Assembly (NCBI GenBank): GCA_946699065.1
Contig: CAMPDV010000273.1
Span: forward strand, 186,001 to 250,000
Direction: 5' to 3'
Source of the DNA: Loxodes magnus
Taxonomy: Eukaryota; Ciliophora; Karyorelictea; Loxodida; Loxodidae
Length of the DNA stretch: 64,000 nt
A program made the position numbers and the translations under genes. The notes under the pieces were generated by a model. That model ran no database searches, was not told where the DNA came from, and saw only the letters and a program-made list of their open reading frames with translations. Shown here one piece after another: positions 24,701-36,800 of this stretch; the stretch's first letter is position 1; every line of letters starts with the position of its first letter.

Positions 24701-25345
24701 CAATCTTAAATAATAAGTTTATGAAATTTAACATTTAGCCCTTATTTTGTTAATTAAAAATATATCCAAATATAAAAAAAATATTATGTCAATTATCTTA
24801 TAAACTAAGATGATACTGGGAATTCTTTTATGAAACTAATAACTATTTAGATTTAAACTATTAGCAAAATTAAAGTTAAAATTTCCTTTAAAATAAATAA
24901 GTTTGATTACTATTTAAATTTTAAGATTAAGAAATCTTAGTATAAAATAACTTAAAAATTTATATTGTAATATAATAATTCCATTTATATATATCTATAT
25001 TTATAAATAGATATATAATATATATAAATTATAAGAGTATGATAATTCATTAATTGTATTTTATTAATAGAATGTAGCTTTAAACTTAAAATTATACATT
25101 ATTTTTCATAATAGTCTATTTTCACCTAAAAGAAATTACTTTTAATTTGCTTCCCCATTAAAGACTCACCTTGTAAAGCATTAAATCTAAATTTAAAATA
25201 TTCCAATCTATAAATATATGGAAAATTATTATATTATTTAATAAATATATATAAGAAGGAAAATAAATTTAAGTTTAAGTATTAATAAATTAATTAAATA
25301 CTCTTTCTTAATTTATCTTCTTAACAATTTTTTAAATAGATGGAA
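21784..25345. other. Long AT-rich 3' part of duplicated unit
   Basis: About 3.5 kb of extremely AT-rich sequence with no supported gene. It includes the near-identical tract 22853-24180 shared with copy 2, and a local inverted repeat near 24985-25020 (TATATATCTATATTTATAAA and its partner) present in both copies. Confidence 0.5.
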
Positions 25346-25499
25346 AATTTAACACCTAAAGGAATTGCTTCGTCTACATCTAGATACAGGTCACTAGCGT
25401 GAATGCAGCATCCTAATTTATCTTAATTCAATAGTTGTATTATCTTATTCCTCTTCTGCTATCATAAATGTATTTATACCTGATCAAAATTCCTTTCTT

Positions 25500-25715
25500 T
25501 TATAGTTCATTTTAGACTTTTATAACTTTTAACTATTTGCAAAATTCTTTAACTTATTGAATTGGTAAATTAGAAATTTATTTGATTTTCTTGTAGCTTT
25601 TTAGTAAGCTTTAACTCTCTTACTTAAATATTGTTGCAAGGTTAAGTATGAGTTGAATGCTGCCATTTATTAAGTTCATAGGTATAAGAATTAAGAAGAA
25701 ATAATATCTTAAGAA
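25500..25715 (-). pseudogene. C-terminal tail fragment of a beta-helix membrane protein paralogue
   Basis: Matches 31280-31490 of the large minus-strand gene: shared blocks include GGTTAAGTATGAGTTGAATG and AGAATTAAGAAGAA. It encodes part of the cytoplasmic tail only. With 27610-28860 it represents a third, broken member of the family. Confidence 0.65.
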
Positions 25716-25817
25716 TATAAAGCTATTCAAATCTGTAACTTCCCTTTTTTGAATTCTAAAATTACTTATATAACTTACTCCACCAAACTAAAGGGGTTTA
25801 TTATATATAAAAAAATG

Positions 25818-26590
25818 GATTTAACTCTTCTAAAGCCCTAAGACAAACAACCTTAAACGTGAATTACGAAAATAAATATGGCAAAAATTCTAGGAAAATA
25901 ATACCTTAAAATCTTAAATCTAGTAATTAAATGAAAAATTAGGACTCTGCTATAAACAGCAGTAGAGATGCAATAAGAAAATAACAAATGAAAAAAGGAA
26001 TTTAGCAAACAATCGGAAATACAAAAAATAAATTTTCAGATATAAAAGTTAGAAGAGAGAATCAATCAACTAATTTATTGCGCACAAACAGTTATCAATC
26101 AAGAAAAACTAAATAATTGGACCTTATGGATATTGAGAAGGAGTAAAAATCTGACAGTACTATAAGTAGAGAAATATATTCAGATGTTGATTCTGCAAGA
26201 GGAGAGGAAATCTAGTAAGGAAATTTTTAACAGTTGATTATTAAATAAAGAATAGAAGAAAAAATACTTTGAAGAAAATTGAATTAATTGTGATGTAATC
26301 GAGCAGGTTAAATTTATATAAGGAAATTTTATCAAGGAATGAAACTTCAATAATTAATAACGGAAAAGAGCAAAAGATTAATTAGGAAAATACTATAAGA
26401 AGCTTTAGTACATAAAGAACTAAGAGGGAAGGAAGAGTATTGACCTTTTGAACAAGATATAAACTGAGCTAAAGAAAAAGAGCAACTAGAAATTTATGAC
26501 AACTTAAATTCAAGAAAAAATATAATTAAACTTAAATTGGTTAACCTAATTATGGTAGAACCACTATAATTTATTATTATTATTATATAA
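25818..26590 (+). mobile_element. (ATT)n-tailed coding element, about 250 aa, between pseudogene parts
   Basis: A plus-strand frame is open for about 250 residues: SRDAIRKQQMKKGIQQTIGN, then LDLMDIEKEQKSDSTISREI, YSDVDSARGEEIQQGNFQQ, KILWRKLNQLWCNRAGQIYI and LRGKEEYWPFEQDINWAKEK, ending at ATTATTATTATTAT (26570-26585). Trp is mostly TGA. The ATT tail suggests a retroelement like those at 6396, 18738 and 46880, but no sequence identity to them is obvious and no zinc finger is present. A host gene 3' end is possible. Confidence 0.55.
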
Positions 26591-27609
26591 AAAAAATTAT
26601 TTAACAAAATATATTTGTATAGTTACTCAGCATAATGCAACTTCCATTTATGCCAGTTATATTATAAATTAAGTTGTTATTATCAATAAATATTTATGTT
26701 TAGATACTTTTTAAGTGATATTATTCCATTCTGACTTTGAGAGTTGTTATGAAATAAAAAACTTTAGATGTAGACAAGAAATTACGTCTTTTATAAATAA
26801 AGCTCTTCAACTTCATTTTATCGATTAATATAAATTAATACTTTTATTGTAAATGTTCATAGAGATAATAAAAGTGTTTATTTACTATTCTTTCATAAAT
26901 CTGTTTATTTATTACTTATATTTTTCTTCTTCTACTTCAATTTTATTTCGATTATTTTTATATTGCTGCAGTTCATCATTTTACATGAGAATTTCAAGTT
27001 TTGTTCTTTGTAATTTGTATGATAGTTTCTAGTTTTAAAGCCTATCTCTTTTAAATGTTTTAAAATACGAAATTAATAATTAGATAGCATGCTAAAATCT
27101 TTAGCAAATCAAAATTTTATATATCATGATATTCCTAAATAAAATCTTATAGAGGTTCACAAAATTAAATATGGATGAAGCTATCAAAGTCTAAACGATG
27201 CAAGTTTCAAACTGTCTAATTTAAAGTACCTTTACTATAATTCATATTTTTCATTTAATCCATTTAGTTTTCCATGTAATTAAGGGATTTAAATACAACA
27301 TGAATATGTAAAAATAAACTCCCTCTTTTATCTGATAACTCTAGAAATTTCTTTAAAACAATCATTTTATATTAAGAATTCTAAGAATATTATATGTAAA
27401 ATTATCTTCCTGACTTTTTATTTTATTTGAAGGGATTTATCATTTGATAGATTAAAAATTGAAGTATGATCTAAAAAAAGAAATTTACAGATACTTAAGT
27501 TGAATTTAAATAAAACTTATTAAAATAACTAGCTATTATCTGTTAATTTTAAATAAAGTATAAGCTTTTAAGTTTAGTATTTTTTTATAATTCTACTATT
27601 TTGTATTTT

Positions 27610-28860
27610 GCTTTTTAAATATATGCAAATAAAATTCCATATTGCTGCTCTAAAACTTTATTCTGGACAAACATTATATTTTTGCTAAATTTATGCTTGA
27701 ATTTTATAATAAATTGATCCTTCTTATATAAATATATTCTAGTTAAAGATTTTTTCTATTATTCAATCGCACTCAGTTCTATTCAAAAAGATAACTCCTC
27801 CATAATCACCATTATTATCGCAAAGAGTAGCATTATAATAATAATTCTTGAGTTTTCTGCATATAGAACTCCCCAATATTGTATTGAAATTTATTAAATT
27901 TAATTACAATTAGAGTTCTAATTCTAATGCTAGAGATTTTAGCTTTTAACTAAGTAATTTTAGAGAATTCTGAGTTTTAGAGTTCTATATAATTAGTGAT
28001 TAATGAAGAGAGTTTATAGCAATACCATTTTAGATTATTTTATTCGCTAAATGGTTTTCTAAACTTTTAATTATGATTTCCTTATTGTAAAGATATTAGC
28101 TATTCTATATTATACATTCAAATCCTTTATTATTATTAAAATCTTCTTTCAAATTGACAAATTTTACAAGAAAAGATTGAATAGGAATCCATTAAATATA
28201 AATTAATATTTTTTCATGCATTAAAGAGCCTTAAATAAATATGAAGTGTAGAGATTTTTCATTTGATATAAATCTAGTTATTATAGATTCTGAAATGTAA
28301 GTTAACTTATAAAATTATTTTTTTATTCTTTAAAATATTAAAGTTTACCATGGCTAAATGAGAAGTACTTGTATAAAATAACACTGTAGTTCTTAAAGTA
28401 AAAAGTGAATAATAAAAGCAGCAAATATTTTCTTGCGCTTTAAAAGTCTAAGGACAGAAAATATCTAAATAGAATAAACTACTCTTTTTCAAATTTATCA
28501 GGGAAAAGCTTTAGTAAAAGAACTAAAAATTTAGAATTTTTTTTGCAACCTTAGGGACATTATTAATCAATTAAACATCCAAATGAATGCAAATGAAAGG
28601 AGACGAATATCTTATAAGATTATCCTTCTTTTAGAATATAAAAACTTCCTATAAAAAAGTAAAAGGAGCTTATGCTGTTCCATTTGTTTCATTCGGATTA
28701 AAATTTTATTATAAATCAGGCGTAATAGCAAAGATTTACATGATCTAAAATATTTATTGAAAATTAAATGAAATAAAATTAAAAAGCCTGAAAGATAAAA
28801 CATTCTTATGGTATTTTTAAATTTTTTATAAATTTGCAAATAGCTATTTAGAGGATAGAA
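27610..28860 (-). pseudogene. Rearranged N-terminal pseudogene of the beta-helix family, with an inverted segment
   Basis: Three blocks match the N-terminal part of the gene at 30895-39626. 28540-28860 (minus) matches the region just inside the start (AGGAGCTTATGCTGTTCCAT versus AGGAGCCAATTCTGTTCCAT). 28246-28510 matches the next segment but on the plus strand. 27610-28130 (minus) matches the first beta-helix rungs, including the 17-nt intron sequence (GTGCGATTGAATAATAG versus GTGCGATTCAATATCAG). So the middle block is inverted relative to both neighbours. No signal peptide start survives, and most of the beta-helix, Cys-rich and membrane regions are missing. Confidence 0.75.
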
Positions 28861-29515
28861 ATTATTAAAGTATCAACAGCACAAACATATAAAGTAACCA
28901 TTTAATTGATATAAGTATTTAAATATAATTAATAAAATATACCATTTGAAATTGGTTTATAAGTCCTATTTATTTAATCCAAAGGAATCTAATAATATTA
29001 AGTTTAAGAATGTAGAAATATTAATTTAAATTTAATAGAGTTTTATATTTATAGATATATTAAAGAGTATACTAATAATAATAGTATCAGATAAAATTGT
29101 TGAGTTTTCTTTGAAATATTTCAACTCATTTTATCAATGCTACTTAGAAGTTAAATAAAATTTTTTAATTATTGTAATCTCTCTTTACATTTTATATAAA
29201 GATTTCTTCCTGATTATTTTTTCTTTGCCAAGAAAATTGGTTATTAAGTTAATAATAAATTTTTAGACAATGTATTATAAATTTTATTTAGTTCTTATAC
29301 TATTTTTCAGTAGATTGCTTTTAAATTCTCTTTATTTTTTCTTTCTTCTAGTAATTTTATTTTAATTTATTTAGTTGCTTGAATATTTAGCAAAGATATT
29401 CGTTCAAATCACAATAATAACTTAATTCAATTTTCTTTTTAGGTTTTTAAGCTTTTTTTAGCTTATATTTAAGTTCTGTCAGTTGCTTAATTAATTAAAT
29501 TAACTTCTATAATTT
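28861..29515. other. AT-rich spacer
   Basis: AT-rich sequence with no gene or repeat I can support. Confidence 0.4.
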
Positions 29516-29519
29516 TTCT

Positions 29520-29790
29520 TCCGAGGGACGGTAAACATCTTTCCACTTCAACGACAAAAGGCACTCCCTCAATGTACATGAAGAGGATATCCTGTTGATT
29601 AATCCAATAAGATCAACCAAGAAGTTCCAAGAATAGGCCGATAGGTTTATAATAGCAAGAAAAAAGAGTGAATAACTAAAAAAATTTTGTTCCCTTACAG
29701 GAATTGAAACTAACCAGGAATTTTATAAAGGATTTTGGCCTTATACATAAGCTAGAAGGTTTGATAGAATAATCAACCTCAGCTCCTTCA
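29520..29790 (+). other. Isolated coding-like island, origin unknown
   Basis: About 270 bp with higher GC than its surroundings. The plus frame reads FHFNDKRHSLNVHEEDILLI, NPIRSTKKFQEQADRFIIAR and ETNQEFYKGFWPYTQARRFD without a break. It has no start or recognisable domain and is bounded by AT-rich DNA. It could be a fragment of a retroelement polyprotein or of a host gene. The minus strand is also open and hydrophobic, so the strand is not certain. Confidence 0.35.
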
Positions 29791-30890
29791 TTTTTTTAAT
29801 TATTATTCTATCAACTGCTTCAGTCTGTTAACAACTTATCTTTAGATTTCTTTTTTATTTTACTATGATCTCAATTTATTCGCTTTATTCTTTAAGTTTC
29901 TGGCTTAATTGAAAGATTTACCATTTAAATTGCTCTAAATGCTTCGAAAAACATTTCTCTAAAGACAATAAATCTGAATTTTAAAATATTCTTTTACATA
30001 TAGCAAGAATATATTATTAAGATTAAGAAAAAAAGTTGACTAATGAAATTTTCAAGTTCTAGAAAGTTTGCTAAGGCTTTATTTTAGAGAAATAACTAAA
30101 TATACTATTAGTGCATGCACTCATCAAGTACATTTGTTTTATTTATATTCTTTAATAGTTTAAATAGCTATCATATAATTGAATAAAATCAACTAGAAAA
30201 CCCATTGAATTAAGATTATCTTATTAATAGTCTTAGAAAATATATAAAAAGTTATAATAAATCAGTTATATGGATTAATAAATGCTCCTATGTCTTTTAA
30301 AAATTTAGCTATTTATCATCTATTTATTACATTTTATTGATTATCCTAGTATTTTTATCAAAGTAAAGATTAAGCTGTCTCTTTTTATTTAACATTGTAG
30401 CTTTACGCATAAACTGATTTTAAATAAAAGGCATTTATATATTATATACTATGAGTTATATAAAATTGCAAAGGAATCAATCTTCTTCAGATTTATTAAT
30501 AAGTTAAAACACTTTAAGTATATAGTTTCATTATGCATTATAAGGTATCTTTAATAAAGAATTCTGAATAAGTTATCCCAAGATGATAGACTAAAACTTA
30601 TATAAGGCAAGTATATTTGAATACAATAAATTTGACTAGATTATATAATACTAAAACTCATAAAATACAGATATATTGAATATTTAATAAGATAATAATA
30701 CATTGATATATCCATATATTCATTAATTATTTATCTATTCTTTATTTATTAACTACATATATGCTTAAATCTTTTATAGAAAACTTAATTGCTAATAGTT
30801 TATGATTGTTTCTTATATTTTTTATAAAATTACAGCTTATTTAATTAAAAGGTTTTATAATAACCTTAAATAATATTAATATAAAAGTAG
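29791..30890. other. AT-rich 3' flank of the large beta-helix gene
   Basis: No gene recognised. Probably contains the 3' untranslated region and terminator of the minus-strand gene ending at 30895. Confidence 0.4.
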
Positions 30891-30894
30891 TTAT

Positions 30895-33800
30895 TCAAGT
30901 TTTTTAATCACTATTTAGGATTGTAGACCTTTTCTTCCTCGTCATGACATTTTAAGTTAGTTTATCCTTTTTTATCTCCCTTTAACTATCTAAAAATTGA
31001 GGAAATTAACTTTCTAATTCCAAAAAAGTTTCACCATCTTCTATATTTAGATTCTATATTAATTTATCTGATTTTAGAGTTTAAACTTGAAGAGTGCGTT
31101 TTTTGGATAAATCGTTCTTTTAGAGAAGATAAAGAGAATTCTAAAAATCTTACTTGTCATATTAAAGTCTTGCATAATTACTTAGATTAGAATCCTTAGT
31201 TTATTTTAATTCTGAGTCATCTTATATTTCTTCTAATATCATAGAATTATTTATTTATTCCTTATCTAGATTTTAGGCTTTTTTGCCCTCGTTTTAGACT
31301 TGTATAGCTTTCCTAAATTCCTAGAAATCTTCATCTTAGTACCTTAGATAATTAGAAGTTTATTTGAGTTTCCTGTAGTTTTTAAGAAAAGTCTTAACTC
31401 TCTAATTTCAATATTTTTATTAGGTTAAGTATAAATTGAATGCTGCCTATTTGTAAAGTTCATAGATATCAGAATTAAGAAGAAGTCATCATTCTACTTT
31501 CTTCAAGTCTTAAACTAAGAGGTGTTCTTAGAAGAGTTATTATAGGTTTTTATTGTGCTTATTCTATTAATTCAAGTCATATATTTGGATTTTACTTTCC
31601 TTTAGTATTTTCTTCTTTTTTAGGTCTTCTTTATCCTTTTCCCACTGATTGACTAAATCTACTAGATTGATTGATCTCCTGAAGCAAGTTAGCTTAAAGG
31701 ATTTCTACTATAATTCATACCCAAACTCTATTATAACTTTATGAAGCCATTTGATTAAGAAGTAGATATTTAGAATGGCTAATAGTATGAAAATACCCAA
31801 ATCTATCATTGGATAATTCTATCCAGATTCAAAGTAGATTCCAAAATATAAAATGAAGGCTGAAATAAGTAGATAGGTAATTTCCAAATCATTAATTTCC
31901 TTTTTAGAGTAAGGATTGAAAATTAGCTGTAGAGTAATGCAAATGATTAAGACAAAGATAAGGCATCAGAACTAAAATATGATAGTAGAATTCTATAGGA
32001 AGATAAATACCATTGATATCAAAAACTTCTCATACATTTTAATGAATTCTCAGTAATAAAACTATTCTTTGTATCCTATTGTTAGAAAGCCAAACTAAGA
32101 CTTTATTAAAATTGTCTTTATTTATCTTCTCTTCCTATAAAGATATTAAATAACTACCAGAGGTACTAAAATTCCGTAAATCAGTAAGCCTGGAAGAGCA
32201 AACACTAATACGAACTTAAGATGCTTTCCTTTTCAGCATTCTATGTTTGTATATGCATTAAGTACAAATCTATCCTGAGATAATTTATAGCAGCTAAATA
32301 CACTGAAAATAGTCAAATTTAGGCTAGTGCTTATTTAAAAAAAGGAAACACTCAATATAGTGATTAATACAGACTTATTAAAAGCTTTTCTTTTGATTAA
32401 GGATCAATACAGGAGAGCAGTTGTACTTATTATTAGAACGAGTATAGGAATACTCATAGAACCTATTATTTCATAGAAATATTTTTCATCTCCCTATTAT
32501 ATTAAACAGTCGAATCGAAATATGGTAGAAGTAACTGCTACATACTATCCATTTAATTTGAAAAAGTCTTTAAAAATTTCAGGTCAATTGAACTTAAAGT
32601 TTTGAACTAGACTTGAAAATTGCATGTAGTTAGTAAATATTTTGAAGTAAGCTCCATAATATTAATCTTGTTGATAGGCTGCTTTTAGAGTAAACGAAAC
32701 TAAATAAATGAGATAAGCTATGAAAATAACTAAGATGAATAAAGCTAAAATAATTTATTGATATTGCTTTAAACACTTTTGACAGTGATTATCCTCATCT
32801 TTAGTATATTCTTATTCGCAAACGTCACACATAGTTCCTGTATATCCTTCTGCACAAGATTAATTTCACTTTATACTTTTTTATTTACTTTCTCTTTATT
32901 AAAATTCAGTTGTTTAAAGATATTCAACTACAAACTTATTATCTAAGTAAATTCCATTACATGCTTTAAAATTAGGGCATTGATGCACTGTCTCAGTGGT
33001 ATAATTTTCTCTTCAGTATCCTTACTTAGGAATAACTAAATCACTACCATAACACTTTGCTCCTTTCATGCCTTCGTAGCAAATTTTTTCACCTTAATTT
33101 AAAGAATATTAGCCATAAAGACAGTTTTAGCAGTACTTCTAATTCACTAGGATTTAGCCCTTAAGGCATTATTTTATTTGAATGAACAAATTTAATTTGC
33201 TTTCCATTTTCGTTCCTTAAACAAAGTTATTTTTATCAACTGCATCAGTTTCTATTTATAATTGTACTTATGATCCAGGTTCAGCATTTATTACTATATC
33301 TTTTACTTAAAAAACTCCTAATTCTGCAAATATTCTAGTTTTGCCTGCTAATTCAGCTTGATCTGAGAAAATGCTTAGTGTGGAGTAATTATCAGTCTTT
33401 ACTACTTAATTAAAAAGATCAGTTATATAAAAAGTAATATTAGAAATAGGGAATCCAGGAAGTTATTCATCTAGGGATCTTTCAGAGAAGTTTGCATTGC
33501 AATGATAAAACACATCAGGAGTAGAAGAATTTGAGAGTCTATAAGCAAAAGAAGCCAAATTATTTCCATAGTAAGCATAATTATCTTTAAATAGCAAGCA
33601 TGAATCAGGGCTATTAGTATCTGGTATAAATTCAGGAATAGTTCCTTGGAATGAAACTGCTCCTCCTTCACTTATTGAATTAGTAATTTTATTGTTAATG
33701 AAGGAGTTTCTTGCTATTATGTAACTACAATTCTTTTAAATGTCACAAATAAGCCTAAGAGCTCCTCCCTTAGACACTACTTTATTACTACCTTCAATCC

Positions 33801-36800
33801 TATTATTTTCAAAAGAGTTTTGATAGAAAGAAATATTCGCATTCTCAACATACCCAGCACCTCCATGTTAGAATGCAGTGCAGTTTTCAAATAAATTGTA
33901 ACCAATAAAATTAGAGTATTCTGATTCTTTTTCATTTAAGATAGTAAAGCAAGTACCTAATTAAGCTCTTTAATTGGAACAAATACAATAAAATATATTA
34001 ATCTAGGAATTTAATGTATATATAGCAGAGCCATAAATTAAAGTGCTTATTCCTTTATTAAACTTACTATTGCTTATATTTAAACTACTTTCTTCACCAT
34101 AAATAGAAGTACTGAAGTAATCTTCCAAACTACTTTTACTCAATACCAACTATGAATTTTTCAGACAAAGAACAGACCCATATTCTTTAGAACTGCTATT
34201 AAGAAAATTAGAATTTTCAATTTTTAAACTTGAATAAATTGCATAAATTAATCCTTATTAAGCAGTCATATTTTAAAAATATGTTGAAGTTATGTTTAAA
34301 GATGATTTAGAAAGGTAGATTGCACTTCCTTATTTTCCGAATCCATTAGTGAATTATGATCGTTTTATGTTTATTAGAGATTAGAAATCGCTGGAAACAA
34401 AAGTGCCAAAATCTCCTTTTTAGCAATCAAAGAAAGATTCATCTATATCTAGCTCAGAACTTCAAATCATTACTCCTGAAGTGGTTTTATTTACTTAGTT
34501 TCTACTTATGATAATTTTTCTAAGTTAAAGGTAGCTTTCATAAGAAAAAATAGTAGAAGATCATCCAAAATTATTAGTTATAATAGTGTTTGATATTTAG
34601 TTTTAATGACTTTTAGAGTTTCACAAATTAATAATTCCCATTTAGTTTGCTCTGTTGTACTAAATTATTGAGTTATTTATTATAAGCTTAGAATTCTAAG
34701 CCTCTAGAAAAGTTCCTTAATGAATTATGTTATTTTAGAAAATTGAATTATTTGCTCTAAAGGTACTATTCAATTGCATATACCCAATACCACCATTATC
34801 ATCTGCAAAGTTGGAATTGCATTCTATCCTTATAAAATTTAAATTAGACATTTGTAAGTAAAAAATAGAACCAACTTTAGCAAAATTAAATGTGAGTTAG
34901 GATTATTGGATTGTTATATTAGATGAATCTGCTTTTATAATTCCACCAACTGTAGCGGTATTCTATGTTGCTGAGATGTTTTATATTGAAACATTTGACT
35001 AAAATAAAGAAAAAACTGCTCCATATAAAGCTGTATTATTAAAGAAAAAGCATCCTCTAATCAATATGATGTCTTAGCTTGACTCAATAACTCCACCAGA
35101 ACTATAAGCAATATTCATATTAAAAGTACAGTTTCAAATTTCATAGTCTGATAGTTATGATTGAATAGAAGCTCCCTTAAAGCCTAAGTTTTTAGTAAAT
35201 TAGGAAGAAAATATATATGCTTTTGTATATTTAATAGATACTATAAAACCTTTTGAGGCATTATTTTATATAACTGAACAGTTAAATAAATAAAATTGTT
35301 TGTAAGCAGTTTCTATTAAAGGTCCACTCTTAATTGAATTTCCCTAAAATTAGCTGTCAATAATTGCTAGTTCTGTGTTTTTTGCTTCAACTATTCCATA
35401 TCGAGTAACACTTTTGTTAAAGATGCTTTTTTTATATTTAAAGAATCAAGATAAATAGTATATATTATTAAATTTCCCTCATTGTTTGCAAAAGTACAAT
35501 TTTTTAATTCTATTCATGATGATATTAAGACTTAGAGCAAATTTCCATCTTGAAATATGTTATTATGAAATTAGATAAAGTTGAATGAAGCATTAGAATT
35601 AATCAAAAATAAAACTGAACCTTTTGAAACTTTGTTTAGGAATATTTAACTGTTTGATATTTCTCCATTTACATTAGTAAAATACATTATAGAACCCTCT
35701 CCTAATGTATTATTCTACATTTTACAGTTCTATATAGAAATAGTTGAAAAATCCACATAAAAATGTCCACCTTTAAGTGAAGCAAAATTGTTGCTAAAAT
35801 TGCTACTACTTATGCTGTTTTTGGATTAAAATGAATATAAGCATCCACCTTGTTAAGCAAAGTTATAGAAAGCTTTTATATTTGATATTTACAGATCACT
35901 ATATTCCAAATGAAAGCAACCTCCACTTATCGATGCCTTGTTGTCGTAGAAATTAATGCTAGTGATAATTATATATGAATCAAAACTATAAATAAAAGCT
36001 CCTTATTAAGCTTAATTGTTTTAAACGAATATATTGCACAATTAATTTTAGTTTATTCAAGATATAAAATACCTTACCTTGATGCATTATTATTTGAAAT
36101 ATTTAAATTCTCAAATTAGATGTCTATTTAGTAGAAGTATCCAAGGCCACCTTATTCTGCAGTATTATTAAAAAATTATCTATTTTAAATAAAAAAATGT
36201 TTGCTTTATTAACCATAAATAACTCCTCCTTTATATTAAGCTGAGTTCATTATAAATTGACTATTTTATAAATTTCAAATTATTGAATTGTGAAAGCAAA
36301 GAAATCCTCCGTCACTGTTTTACGCTTTATTTTAGAAAGCTATAATATTAGTCATCAATTTAACTTGAGAAAGTTGTAAATAAAAAGCCCCTCCATACAA
36401 ACCAATTGCTTCGTTGGAAATAAATAAGCACCCTTAAATTAATGAAAAATCAGATATTAAAGAACTGATAGCTCCTTCACTATTTTTAGCTGTATTATTG
36501 TAAAATTAAGAAGTTAAAACTTAAATGGCTGATGATTCTTGGAAATAAATGCATCCTGCTTAATCTTCTGCATAATTTTATGTAAAATTATTAGAATCTA
36601 TATATATGTTAAAAGTATTCTCAAATACAAATACACCAGCATTTTACTTAGCATTATTTTTCTGAAAGGTGCTGCTTAATATGTTTATATTTTTTGAATA
36701 TTTTATATATCCAAATCCTCCTATCCCTTCGAGTGTCAAATTTTAACTTGCAAATATCTTCTCTATTTTTATTAAATCACAATTTTTTGCAAAACGAACC

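Larger units (their letters stand above)
19925..25345. repeat. 5.4-kb duplicated unit, copy 1
   Basis: Aligns colinearly with 53405-58825. Similarity is very uneven: moderate at 19925-20330, about 97% at 20340-21560 (most of the gene), clearly lower at 21560-22850, almost identical at 22853-24180 (noncoding), then lower again to 25345. No terminal inverted repeats or target-site duplications were recognised, so a segmental duplication is likelier than a transposon. Confidence 0.85.

Noticed and set aside
19925..25345. Duplication interpreted as a DNA transposon
   Set aside because: No terminal inverted repeats, no transposase motif in the encoded protein, and edges that fade gradually.
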